A stretch of DNA of 48,936 bases from positions 1-48,936 of the forward strand of contig JAFYVM010000017.1 of the NCBI GenBank assembly GCA_017549145.1, in the 5' to 3' direction. The notes beneath the pieces were generated by a model. That model was given only the letters and a program-made list of their open reading frames with translations, made no database searches and was not told where the DNA came from. Origin of the DNA: Bacteroidales bacterium (GTDB lineage: Bacteria; Bacteroidota; Bacteroidia; Bacteroidales; UBA932). Positions 36,946 through 44,333 of this stretch are shown one piece after another. Position 1 is the stretch's first letter. Each line of letters begins with the position of its first letter. Made by a program: the position numbers and the translations under genes.

Positions 36946-38103
36946 ATGGCAAAGAAAGACTACTATGAAGTGCTAGGCGTTGACAAAAACGCATCAGCAG
37001 ACGAAATAAAGAAAGCCTACAGAAAGTTGGCCATTAAATACCACCCTGACAAGAACCCAGGCAACAAAGAAGCTGAGGAGAAGTTCAAGGAGGCAGCTGA
37101 GGCGTATTCAGTACTCAGCGACGCTGACAAGAAGGCTAAGTATGACCAGTTTGGTCACGCAGGAGTAGATGGAGCCGGTCCTGACTTCAGCGGAGGTTTC
37201 GGAAACCTCAATGACATCCTCAACGATCTCTTTGGCGGAGCATTCGGTGGGGGCTTCGGAGGCGGTTTTGGAGGCTTCGGTGGCTTTGGAGGCGGACGCC
37301 GTCAGGAAAGAGTATATAAAGGACGCGACATACGCGTGCGCGCGAAGCTCACACTTGAGGAAATCGCCCACGGTGTAGAAAAAGAAATCAGCATAGAAAA
37401 GAACGTACCATGTCCGGATTGTGGCGGCAGAGGAGCAAAGAACAGCGCAGACGTAAAGACATGTCCTGCCTGCAACGGAAGTGGTCAGGTTCAGAGAGTG
37501 GTAAATTCATTCCTCGGACAAACAGTCACCTACTCTACATGCCAGCAGTGTGGCGGTGAAGGTAAAATCATCACCAATCCTTGTCCTAAGTGTAGTGGAA
37601 CCGGCCTCGTAAGACAGCGCGAGACAATCAAGGTCAAGATTCCTGCAGGAGTTGAGTCAGGAATGCAGCTTACAGTCCAAGGAGAAGGACACGCAGCAAA
37701 GAACAATGGTATAAACGGAGACCTCCTCGTAGTAATCGAAGAACTCGAGCATCCACAGTTCAAGCGCGAAGGCACAAATCTCTTCCACACAGCGATCATC
37801 TCAATGATTGATGCAATGCTTGGATGCGAGATTACAGTCCCATGCCTCGATGGTACATATAAAATAAAGGTAGAGCCAGGCACTCAGTCAGGAAAGATCG
37901 TCAGACTGAAAGGCAAGGGTCTTCCGGCGCTTAACGGATATGGTACTGGTGACCTTTATGTGAAACTTGCAGTGTGGATTCCGAAGAAACTCACAAAAGA
38001 AGAGAAGGCATTATTCGAGTCAATTCGCAATAATGAGAGCTTCAAACCTACTCCAAACAAGGAGGATAAAAGCTTTTTTGATAAAATTAAGGATCTTTTC
38101 TAA
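36946..38103 (+). CDS. dnaJ: DnaJ chaperone (Hsp40, type A)
   Basis: DnaJ stimulates DnaK ATP hydrolysis and presents unfolded substrates. The 385-residue protein has the J domain with HPD at 33-35, a Gly/Phe-rich linker (about 75-120, [11 protein letters not shown]), four CxxCxGxG-type zinc motifs ([32 protein letters not shown]), and a C-terminal substrate-binding domain. Length is typical. It is cotranscribed with grpE. Confidence 0.96.
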   Translation: MAKKDYYEVLGVDKNASADEIKKAYRKLAIKYHPDKNPGNKEAEEKFKEAAEAYSVLSDADKKAKYDQFGHAGVDGAGPDFSGGFGNLNDILNDLFGGAFGGGFGGGFGGFGGFGGGRRQERVYKGRDIRVRAKLTLEEIAHGVEKEISIEKNVPCPDCGGRGAKNSADVKTCPACNGSGQVQRVVNSFLGQTVTYSTCQQCGGEGKIITNPCPKCSGTGLVRQRETIKVKIPAGVESGMQLTVQGEGHAAKNNGINGDLLVVIEELEHPQFKREGTNLFHTAIISMIDAMLGCEITVPCLDGTYKIKVEPGTQSGKIVRLKGKGLPALNGYGTGDLYVKLAVWIPKKLTKEEKALFESIRNNESFKPTPNKEDKSFFDKIKDLF

Positions 38104-38120
38104 AAAATTGTTAAAAATAA

Positions 38121-38151
38121 TTTGCAGAGTTAAAATTTATTTCTACCTTTG
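38121..38151 (+). promoter_or_regulatory. rplS promoter
   Basis: TTTG at 38121-38124, a 19-bp spacer and TACCTTTG at 38144-38151 form a near-consensus promoter. The leader is about 74 nt. Confidence 0.75.
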
Positions 38152-38157
38152 CAATCC

Positions 38158-38230
38158 CAAAATCAAAGCAACCTCTCACGCTGGGTGAAAAGAAACGCGA
38201 TGTTGCCACAACAATTAATAGAATTAGACA
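38158..38230 (+). promoter_or_regulatory. Structured rplS leader, possible L19 autoregulatory element
   Basis: The untranslated leader can pair GCAAC (38168-38172) with GTTGC (38202-38206), enclosing smaller dyads around CTCACGCTGGGTG. Ribosomal-protein leaders that bind their own product are common, but I cannot match this to a named family. Confidence 0.3.
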
Positions 38231-38605
38231 ATGAATCTTATTAACTTAGTAGAGCAGGCTTTCGCAAACGAGAAAGTAGCTAGCTACCCAAAATTCAAAG
38301 CCGGTGACACAATCACCGTTACATACAGAATCAAAGAGGGTGACAAGGAGAGACTCCAGAAGTTCAGAGGAACAGTTATCCAGCTCCGTGGAGCTTCAGC
38401 TGCAACAAGAACTTTCACTATCCGCAAGGTTGCAAATGGTGTAGGAGTTGAGAGAATTTTCCCATTCGAGTCACCATTCATCGAGTCAATCGAGCTCAAC
38501 AAGGTTGGTAAAGTGCGTCGCGCACGTATCTTCTACCTCCGCGAACTCTCAGGTAAGAAGGCTCGTATTAAGGAGAAGAAGGTTGCTACAGTTAAGAACG
38601 ACTAA
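38231..38605 (+). CDS. rplS: 50S ribosomal protein L19
   Basis: L19 sits at the 30S-50S interface and contributes to subunit bridges. The 124-residue protein shows the family core FKAGDTITVTYRIKEGDKER, RVQ-type segment QKFRGTVIQLRG, and TFTIRKVANGVGVERIFPF, then the basic tail KVRRARIFYLRELSGKKARIKEK. It is monocistronic except that tRNA-Arg starts 20 nt after the stop codon, probably on the same transcript. Confidence 0.97.
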   Translation: MNLINLVEQAFANEKVASYPKFKAGDTITVTYRIKEGDKERLQKFRGTVIQLRGASAATRTFTIRKVANGVGVERIFPFESPFIESIELNKVGKVRRARIFYLRELSGKKARIKEKKVATVKND

Positions 38606-38625
38606 GTTAGCAAGTTGAAAATAAC

Positions 38626-38702
38626 GGCTCCGTAGCTCAACTGAATAGAGCATCTGACTACGGATCAGAAGGTTACAGGTTTGAATCCTGTCGGAGTCAC
38701 CA
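38626..38702 (+). tRNA. tRNA-Arg (anticodon ACG)
   Basis: A complete 77-nt cloverleaf with encoded CCA. Acceptor GGCTCCG pairs with CGGAGTC, the D-stem is GCTC/GAGC, the anticodon stem TCTGA/TCAGA encloses the loop CTACGGA (anticodon ACG), and the T-arm is ACAGG-TTTGAAT-CCTGT. The first A of the anticodon is normally converted to inosine by TadA to read CGU, CGC and CGA. The 3' end is followed by a terminator and possible integration-site DNA. Confidence 0.96.
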
Positions 38703-38703
38703 T

Positions 38704-38738
38704 AAAACCGCATTCTAGATATCTAGGATGCGGTTTTT
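38704..38738 (+). terminator. Terminator of rplS-tRNA-Arg
   Basis: AAAACCGCAT (38704-38713) pairs with ATGCGGTTTT (38728-38737), with an inner CTAG-atat-CTAG dyad, followed by a T-run. It is strong and perfectly placed 2 nt after the tRNA. Confidence 0.9.
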
Positions 38739-39035
38739 GTGTGGAATTGCACCACCGTTGCACCACCGATTTTTCTGACGATCATTGCAGAGGGTTGCAA
38801 AATGGATATTCCTTTGCAAATAACTAGCCCCCGTTATTTGCTCCAAAAGTTTAACAAGTTCCGGAATTTGGGGTCAGATTCACTTGGAGGAGTCTGGGCT
38901 GGCTCTTATCCCTGGTGTGGATGAGTATGAGAAAATCTGATGTGCGTTGTTTTGTAGTTCTTGAATAAATGCTTATATTTGCCATAGTATTATATGGAAT
39001 ATATATTGCAAAAATGAGAAAAGACATAATATAGT
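38739..39035. other. Gene-free stretch after tRNA-Arg with repeats and hipB control region
   Basis: I see no credible gene. The stretch holds a tandem duplicate of the 11-mer TTGCACCACCG (38747-38757, 38758-38768), a 9-bp dyad GCAAATAAC/GTTATTTGC (38816-38824/38833-38841), then the hipB promoter and operator-like repeats. Its place directly after a tRNA gene, before an accessory toxin-antitoxin pair, resembles the scar of an integrated element, but no integrase remains. Confidence 0.4.
38951..38981 (+). promoter_or_regulatory. hipBA promoter
   Basis: TTTG at 38951-38954, a 19-bp spacer and TATATTTG at 38974-38981. The transcript would start near the first of the two direct repeats at 38983-39007. 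Confidence 0.7.
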
Positions 39036-39049
39036 ATGGAATATACATT
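38983..39049 (+). promoter_or_regulatory. Candidate HipB operators: two 25-bp direct repeats
   Basis: Copies at 38983-39007 and 39025-39049 match at 21 of 25 positions and share TATGGAATATA. They are 42 bp apart start to start, almost exactly four helical turns. The second covers the hipB start codon (39036). This fits cooperative autorepression by a dimeric XRE protein. Confidence 0.5.
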
Positions 39050-39347
39050 AGATATTTACTCAAAGCAGCCGGAGCAGTTGATGAAGAAAATGGCTCAAAA
39101 CTGTAAGGCCCGAAGGTTGGAGAGAGGATATAGCCGTAGGACGCTCGCCCAGAAGACGGGCGTCCCGGCTCCTACAATCGAGAGATTTGAGACGACCGGC
39201 AAGATATCCTTCGAATCTTTTTGTGCCATTGTCGTGGAGTTTGACTATTTCCAGGAAATGTCGGAAATACTCTCCAAACCGAAATATTCGACAGGTAGCG
39301 AGCTGGAAACTATCAATAAAAACAAAAAAAGAGTTAAGGGAAGATGA
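39036..39347 (+). CDS. HipB-type XRE-family antitoxin/repressor
   Basis: The 103-residue DNA-binding protein has an XRE/Cro helix-turn-helix at about 20-80 (RLERGYSRRTLAQKTGVPAPTIERFETTGKI split by the helices) and a basic C-terminal tail. Such proteins bind and neutralise HipA kinase and repress their own operon. Its stop codon overlaps the hipA start by 4 nt (ATGA), which is typical of hipBA pairs. Candidate operators lie over its promoter and start codon. Confidence 0.85.
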   Translation: MEYTLDIYSKQPEQLMKKMAQNCKARRLERGYSRRTLAQKTGVPAPTIERFETTGKISFESFCAIVVEFDYFQEMSEILSKPKYSTGSELETINKNKKRVKGR

Positions 39348-40468
39348 TAACACAGGTGGATAAGATAATCGTTTATCATAACGAGGATTTGGTAGGAACG
39401 CTTCAGATGACTCCAGACGGGAAGTCTTGCGTGTTTGAGTATTCTCAGCAGTGGCTGAGAGATGGCTTTGCCCTGTCTCCTCTTGAGCTGCCGCTCTCGT
39501 CTGATCTGTTGTACGCACAACCGGATAAGTTTGATGGAAACTTTGCGGTGTTTGAGGACAGTATGCCTGATGGGTATGGATTATATCTTATAGACAGGAT
39601 GCTCCGCAAGGAAGGATTTCAACTTAAGAATTTGACACCGCTCCAGCGTCTGGCTATTGTCGGCTCATCTGGCATGGGAGCTCTTCGCTATGAACCATAT
39701 ATCGAACTGGACAAGTCAGACATGAAGGTGTCTATGGATCAGTTGGATGAAGTGCAGCAGAAGGCGTTGGATATACTGTCTGAAAAAGATGAAGGCGATG
39801 AATCGTTGCTCTACTACAACAGTGCAAACTCCGGTGGTGCCAGACCTAAGGTAGTGATGGCTGATTCACAGGGAACCCATTGGCTAATTAAGTTCAGACA
39901 TACCTATGATTCTGCCGAGATTGGACGTGAAGAATATCTTTACATGAGTGTAGCCTCTGAGTGCGGTATCAATGTCCCCCAAATTAAGCTTCTTAAGGAC
40001 AAGTACTTCGCCATTGAAAGGTTTGACCTGGAGAATGCAAAAGGAATACATGTCGTCACTGCTGCCGCTCTGTTGCAGACTGATTTTAGGAATCAGGATG
40101 TCGATTACACGAACCTCCTGGCGTTGACAGGATACCTCACCCAGGATCCGGCACAAGTAGAGGAGATGTATCGCAGAATGGTATTTAACCTGGTATGCGA
40201 CAACAAGGACGACCATGCAAAGAATTTCAGCTTCATGTGTCGCAATGGACAGTGGACTCTTGCGCCCGCCTATGATATAACCTATTCTCCTAAAGGTTCG
40301 AATGGTCAGCATGCTACATCTCTCTACTTCAGCGGAAATCCTACAAGGGAAGAGGTAATAAAAGCTGGCATGCAGATCCGAATACCAAAGAATACATGTG
40401 AGGAGATTATAGATACCGTGCAGACAATATGTCAGCAGAAACTGCCTGTATCCGTAATACTGAAATAG
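39344..40468 (+). CDS. HipA-family serine/threonine kinase toxin
   Basis: HipA in E. coli phosphorylates glutamyl-tRNA synthetase and induces persistence. This 374-residue protein has the N-subdomain (about 1-110, LSPLELPLSSDLL; NFAVFEDSMPDGYG) and the kinase core. The phosphate loop is NSGGARPK (162-169), with Ser163 a candidate autophosphorylation site. The catalytic motif NKDDHAKN (287-294) places Asp289 as base, and LAPAYDI gives the metal-binding Asp311. All key residues are present, so it looks active. It is shorter than E. coli HipA (440). The target is unknown and may differ. Confidence 0.88.
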   Translation: MITQVDKIIVYHNEDLVGTLQMTPDGKSCVFEYSQQWLRDGFALSPLELPLSSDLLYAQPDKFDGNFAVFEDSMPDGYGLYLIDRMLRKEGFQLKNLTPLQRLAIVGSSGMGALRYEPYIELDKSDMKVSMDQLDEVQQKALDILSEKDEGDESLLYYNSANSGGARPKVVMADSQGTHWLIKFRHTYDSAEIGREEYLYMSVASECGINVPQIKLLKDKYFAIERFDLENAKGIHVVTAAALLQTDFRNQDVDYTNLLALTGYLTQDPAQVEEMYRRMVFNLVCDNKDDHAKNFSFMCRNGQWTLAPAYDITYSPKGSNGQHATSLYFSGNPTREEVIKAGMQIRIPKNTCEEIIDTVQTICQQKLPVSVILK

Positions 40469-40560
40469 TTGAGTCTTGCCCGTAAGGTGAAAGTGGACTC
40501 CGGCCGAGTAAGATAAAGGCCTTTTTACAGAAAATGAAGAAAAGCCCTGGAGATCTGATG

Positions 40561-40609
40561 TGACATGAACCCCGAAAGTTAGACAAAAAAACTTTCGGGG
40601 TTCATGTCA
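40561..40609. repeat. 49-bp palindrome of two facing IS3-like ends
   Basis: TGACATGAACCCCGAAAGTT (40561-40580) is perfectly inverted at 40590-40609 around 9 nt. The arm, continued by AGACA, matches the IS3-family end at 48812-48836 at 19 of 25 positions. There is no T-run on either side, so it is not an ordinary terminator. It looks like a minimal deletion derivative of an IS3-type element. Confidence 0.5.
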
Positions 40610-40623
40610 AAATCTCTGGATGT

Positions 40624-40681
40624 TTTATTTTATATCAACGAGTTAAAAGCTTGCTTTTATTAAGCGATGATATAAAATAAA
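40624..40681. repeat. AT-rich 14-bp inverted repeat
   Basis: TTTATTTTATATCA (40624-40637) and TGATATAAAATAAA (40668-40681) are perfectly complementary, flanking an inner AAAAGC/GCTTTT hairpin. It could extrude a cruciform. The function is unknown. Confidence 0.5.
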
Positions 40682-40733
40682 GCTGTTGGGGCGAAGCCAC
40701 AACAATGTTTGCTCTCTCCCCGACTACTATGCC

Positions 40734-40753
40734 GTGACTCCGACAGGAGTCAC
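40734..40753. repeat. 8-bp hairpin with GACA tetraloop
   Basis: GTGACTCC (40734-40741) and GGAGTCAC (40746-40753) enclose GACA. It lies just before the terminator stem at 40761 and has no T-run of its own. Confidence 0.5.
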
Positions 40754-40760
40754 AAAGATT

Positions 40761-40795
40761 AGAACGCTTGACACAAGTCAAGCGTTCTTTGTTTT
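40761..40795 (+). terminator. 12-bp terminator stem between hipA and esterase
   Basis: AGAACGCTTGAC (40761-40772) and GTCAAGCGTTCT (40777-40788) enclose ACAA, followed on the plus strand by TTGTTTT. It may also stop minus-strand transcription of the esterase, though the T-run there is weak. Confidence 0.75.
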
Positions 40796-40798
40796 ATC

Positions 40799-41785
40799 TT
40801 ATCTAATATTCTTAAGCCACTGCTCAAGAGCGTTATAGAACTCTTTTCTATGAGCACCCAGCTTGTCATTTCCCTTGCCTGCCACATTCTCCGATGAGAA
40901 TCCCCAGCCATGACCTCCAGATTTCCAGATATGCATTTCAGCAGAAACCTTGTGAGAGACAAGGCTTTTGTAATATATGAGACTATTCTCAACAACTGTC
41001 TTGTCGTTGGTGCAATGTGAAATGAAAGTTTGAGGAGTCTCAGCTGTCACTTGCTTTTCCAAAGAATAGTACTCGACGAGCTCATTCAATTTAGCCTCAT
41101 TTCCCGCCCATTTTTCATCCTTACCAATAAGGCCTGGACGAGTTCCGCTACGATATACATTATAGTCAAATGAGATCACTGGGTAGATAAGTATTGAGAA
41201 ATCTGGTTTAGTCGCAGCATCTACATAGTGATTAGAAGCGCAAGCTGCAAGGTGTCCACCTGCAGAAAAACCGATTACTCCTATCTGTTTGATCTTCCAC
41301 TCCTCAGCATGTGCACGGCAATATCTGAAAGCATTGTGTACGTCTTCGAGTGGGACATTCCAATGTCCATTAGGAATGCGGTGTTTTACTACAGCCACAG
41401 CTATACCTTTGGATAGCATCCAGTCAGCAACATGCTGTCCTTCTCCATAGGTAGAGAGTTTGACATAACCTCCACCTGGACATACGACCACCATCTGTCC
41501 ATTTGGCTTTTTAGGGAAATACAAGTCAACTCTTGCAAGATCTGAAACATTTCTAAGAATTCCCTTCTCATTTATTGTTTCAGGGCCTGTAAGACCATTG
41601 GATTCCTGCATCTTGAATCCACCGCAGATGATCTCTTTACCATATACCGGGTCAACATTTCCCTCAAAGGAATCTGTATAGAGAAGAACGGTCTGAGCTG
41701 GTTTCAGTCCTTTTACCTGCTGTGCATTTGCGAAAATTGGCGCAAGAATCAGGATGCTTGCCAGAGAAATGATAAGCTTTTTCAT
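40799..41785 (-). CDS. Secreted alpha/beta-hydrolase (acetyl-xylan esterase-like)
   Basis: The 328-residue protein has a signal peptide (cleavage near ANAQ, residue 22) and the fold of esterases that remove acetyl groups from plant polysaccharides. Motifs: CPGGGY oxyanion loop (102-107), GFSAGG elbow with Ser174, late Asp (CTNDKTV) and His (SGGHGWG). ATG 41785 is used; the TTG six bases earlier is less likely. It follows the 697-residue lipoprotein on the same strand and lies near a GH3 gene, so a role in glycan breakdown is plausible. The polysaccharide is not defined. Confidence 0.8.
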   Translation of the reverse strand: MKKLIISLASILILAPIFANAQQVKGLKPAQTVLLYTDSFEGNVDPVYGKEIICGGFKMQESNGLTGPETINEKGILRNVSDLARVDLYFPKKPNGQMVVVCPGGGYVKLSTYGEGQHVADWMLSKGIAVAVVKHRIPNGHWNVPLEDVHNAFRYCRAHAEEWKIKQIGVIGFSAGGHLAACASNHYVDAATKPDFSILIYPVISFDYNVYRSGTRPGLIGKDEKWAGNEAKLNELVEYYSLEKQVTAETPQTFISHCTNDKTVVENSLIYYKSLVSHKVSAEMHIWKSGGHGWGFSSENVAGKGNDKLGAHRKEFYNALEQWLKNIR

Positions 41786-41804
41786 ATACAAATTTATTGC
41801 AAGA

Positions 41805-41835
41805 GATGGTAGCCGCCAACACAGCGACTACCATC
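41805..41835 (-). terminator. Intergenic hairpin after the 697-residue lipoprotein gene
   Basis: GATGGTAG (41805-41812) pairs with CTACCATC (41828-41835), extended by CGC/GCG past one mismatch. On the minus strand it follows the lipoprotein stop but lacks a clean T-run. It may be a weak terminator or an RNA-stability element that sets the esterase level. Confidence 0.4.
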
Positions 41836-41856
41836 ATAAATATTCGAAAATTTATA

Positions 41857-43950
41857 CTATTTTGTTGCGAATGTATTACCCTCAGATACAATCTTAGCTC
41901 TTCTTTTTGCAGTATCGCCAAACATGTACATAGCGAAGTTGTCTGCATCGATAGTCACCACCTCATCTGCAGCGCTATATGGACCGATCTTACCACCCGC
42001 CTTACAGTTCTTGACAGTTACAACTTTAGTATTTGGACGTGAAAGGATTATACCCATAGTTGGATTATCGCCACTTCCATCAGCCGAGAATGCACATGAG
42101 AACCAAGTATCAGCAAGGATGGCTCCGTAATTTTCACAATTCTCGATTGTAACAGGGTTTCCTGCCTGTCCAAAAATTCCAGATACACAAGCCACATAAT
42201 CTGTTCCGTTTGCAAACTCACGGATAAAGCATACGTCACCGTTATTTACGCAACCCTTGATTGTAGTATTTGTAGAACCAGCATAAGCAAGAATTCCGGC
42301 TGTACGAGACGACTTGTCAGAAGTTCCACTGACTGTAGAAAGGACATTACCATTATTAGTACAATTCTCGATAATCAGCTTTGAATTTTCAGTTGCTACA
42401 ATACCTCCCATACGAGGAGCATCACCCCAGAATTCATCACCTACCATACCTCCAAGTTCAGCGTTGTTTGTACAATTCTTAGCAAACGACGCACCCTGGC
42501 AGTAGCCAAAGATTCCACCTAACTGGTAAGCATTACCGCCATTATGAGTATTCACTGAATTCTGAACTCTTACAGGACAGTTGTTGACACAGCCATCAAC
42601 AGTCGAAGCTCCTACAAGGCCGACAATACCTCCCAGGTTGTTACGTACTGTACCTTCTACAGTCTGCTTTGAAGCGATCATTGCCTGGTCGTTTGCTGCG
42701 AGTACAGTACAATTGAGGATTGTTGATTCATTGCATGCAGCACCAGCGATACCACCGAGGCTGAACTCAAGCGCAGGACACTCGGTATAGATCTTTGCAA
42801 CTTCTACAGTAAGGTTCTTTACTGTAGCTCCGCTAAGTGCACCAAAGAAACCAAGTGTCGAACATGTAGGCAATGTAGTACCATCAGGTGTATATGTCAA
42901 GCCTGTAACCTTGTGTCCGTCACCATTAAATATTCCTGTGAATGCAGGAGCAGATCCAGTCTGAAGAGCACCAGTACGGTCAATACAAGCATTACCGATA
43001 GGAACCCATGTCTTGCCAGTAAGATCTACATCAGCAAGAAGCTTGATTTCGCCGTTCTCATCTGTCCAACGAGAAAGGTCTGCACCAGTATTGACAGCTG
43101 CAGCAAAAGCCATCAGTTCATTAACATTTGTAATACCACCAAGAGCTTCCTGCTTGCCAAGAGTACCAAGGTTATAGATCTTGTTTGGAGCAAGAGTTAC
43201 CTCTTCTGTGGTCTTCACACCTTCACCATCGAACTGGAGTGTAAGTGTAGCTGCTTCGCTGTTAGGAATAGCAGTAATATAGTATGTCTTACCAACCTCG
43301 AATGGTCCATCAAGAGTAATTTCTGAAGCATCTCCCTCGTTGATGACAGCATTGTTTACTACATCATACTTATAAGATCCGGCAATCTTCTTGCCTCCGT
43401 CATTGATAAGCTTGACAGAAGAAGGAGCAGTCTCTCCACCTACAGTAAACTTAACAAGGCAGTGAATATTATTGAATACAAGATCAGTACTTCCTTCAGA
43501 CTTTGGAGTACCAACTGCTGCTGCAACTGTCGGGTCATAGCTTCCAGCTACTGCAGTCTGTGTACTTGCAACAGAGAAATTAGTAACAACTCCATTCTCA
43601 TATACCTGTACACCTGAACGATCAGGATATACTGCAAGAAGTTCAGCTGGTACTGAGAATTCAGCGTTATTGGTAAACTTGGCAGATGGTGCCTTTTCTG
43701 TAATGGCAGTACTGAATGCAACAGGTTGACCAGCAGCATTAAATACTGTTATCTTGTCGCCAGGAGTCCAATATGAAACATTTCCCTCCAGAACAGTCTT
43801 TGCGTCAGTAGAAGCGAACGCTGTAACTGTGAACTTCTCACTAGCGTCATTAAGATTTCCGTTTACCAGTTCCTTCTGGCAAGATGTAGCTGAAAGAATT
43901 GCAACAGCTACAAGAACAAATGAATAAAACTTTTTCATGATCTTGAACAT
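41857..43950 (-). CDS. Fimbrillin-like lipoprotein with GLUG-like repeats
   Basis: The 697-residue protein (693 if ATG 43938 is used) has a lipoprotein signal with lipobox SATSC, a fimbrillin-like N-terminal region (about 30-270: KTVLEGNVSYWTPGDKITVF, LLAVYPDRS, FNNIHCLVKFTV, KIYNLGTLG), and a C-terminal half with about seven repeats of GGI(A/V/F)G...NCxNNG type, GLUG-like beta-helical units. This suggests a surface or fimbria-like adhesin. It is encoded 9 nt after the 39-codon peptide gene and shares its N-terminal domain type with the lipoprotein at 46729. Confidence 0.75.
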   Translation of the reverse strand: MFKIMKKFYSFVLVAVAILSATSCQKELVNGNLNDASEKFTVTAFASTDAKTVLEGNVSYWTPGDKITVFNAAGQPVAFSTAITEKAPSAKFTNNAEFSVPAELLAVYPDRSGVQVYENGVVTNFSVASTQTAVAGSYDPTVAAAVGTPKSEGSTDLVFNNIHCLVKFTVGGETAPSSVKLINDGGKKIAGSYKYDVVNNAVINEGDASEITLDGPFEVGKTYYITAIPNSEAATLTLQFDGEGVKTTEEVTLAPNKIYNLGTLGKQEALGGITNVNELMAFAAAVNTGADLSRWTDENGEIKLLADVDLTGKTWVPIGNACIDRTGALQTGSAPAFTGIFNGDGHKVTGLTYTPDGTTLPTCSTLGFFGALSGATVKNLTVEVAKIYTECPALEFSLGGIAGAACNESTILNCTVLAANDQAMIASKQTVEGTVRNNLGGIVGLVGASTVDGCVNNCPVRVQNSVNTHNGGNAYQLGGIFGYCQGASFAKNCTNNAELGGMVGDEFWGDAPRMGGIVATENSKLIIENCTNNGNVLSTVSGTSDKSSRTAGILAYAGSTNTTIKGCVNNGDVCFIREFANGTDYVACVSGIFGQAGNPVTIENCENYGAILADTWFSCAFSADGSGDNPTMGIILSRPNTKVVTVKNCKAGGKIGPYSAADEVVTIDADNFAMYMFGDTAKRRAKIVSEGNTFATK

Positions 43951-43959
43951 TTAAGCTGT

Positions 43960-44079
43960 TTATAATACCTCTTCTTCATCATAAGGATTGAAAGAACCAT
44001 TGTCGCTCTGGCAGAGAACGCCTTCAACCTCACAGTCTATACATTCCAAGACTGGAGCAGAATAGAATTTTGTCTCCAT
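43960..44079 (-). CDS. 39-residue small peptide A (EGxLCxS family)
   Basis: The open frame from ATG 44079 to TAA 43960 encodes a small acidic peptide. Its first 25 residues align without gaps to peptide B at 46574 (10 identities). Shared features are M-E-x3-Y-x2-P-V at positions 1-10 and E-G-V-L-C-Q-S at 19-25, with an acidic end (YDEEEVL). Three Cys occur (13, 16, 23). A TATATTTG promoter box lies upstream and the fimbrillin-like lipoprotein starts 9 nt downstream. There is no signal peptide. The function is unknown: a cytosolic regulator, an assembly factor or a processed peptide are all possible. Confidence 0.7.
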   Translation of the reverse strand: METKFYSAPVLECIDCEVEGVLCQSDNGSFNPYDEEEVL

Positions 44080-44152
44080 TGTTATTTGTTTTGATTATTA
44101 ATTATATGTACTTCTGCGAATATGACAGTAGCAGACAAAACTGCCACCTTGA

Positions 44153-44183
44153 CAAATATAGTGATTTATATCGTTCTGAGCAA
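44153..44183 (-). promoter_or_regulatory. Promoter of the peptide A-lipoprotein operon
   Basis: On the minus strand, TTG (44181-44183), a 20-bp spacer and TATATTTG (44153-44160). The leader is about 65 nt before the peptide ATG at 44079. Confidence 0.65.
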
Positions 44184-44333
44184 CTACCAACAAACCATCA
44201 CCATCTGACAGATCAGATTCCGGCGTACACGCAGCTAGAATACAAAGCGAAAAAAGAAGGTATAAAAGTAACATTAAGTTTTATATTTAGGTCTAAAAAA
44301 ATTATATTTAGCGCAAAATAGAAAACAATTTAT

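Larger units (their letters stand above)
40469..40798. other. Gene-free, palindrome-rich spacer
   Basis: I see no gene between hipA and the convergent esterase. It contains four separate hairpin structures: an IS-end-like palindrome (40561-40609), a long AT-rich dyad (40624-40681), an 8-bp stem with tetraloop (40734-40753) and a 12-bp terminator-like stem (40761-40788). The density of dyads suggests repeated insertion of small elements. Confidence 0.6.

Noticed and set aside
38739-38924. 61-codon frame after tRNA-Arg
   Set aside because: It starts in the terminator tail, spans the repeats, and has no promoter or family features.
44070-44321. 83-codon plus-strand frame before bglX
   Set aside because: It begins in the start of peptide A and runs over that operon's promoter and leader on the other strand, with no conserved features.
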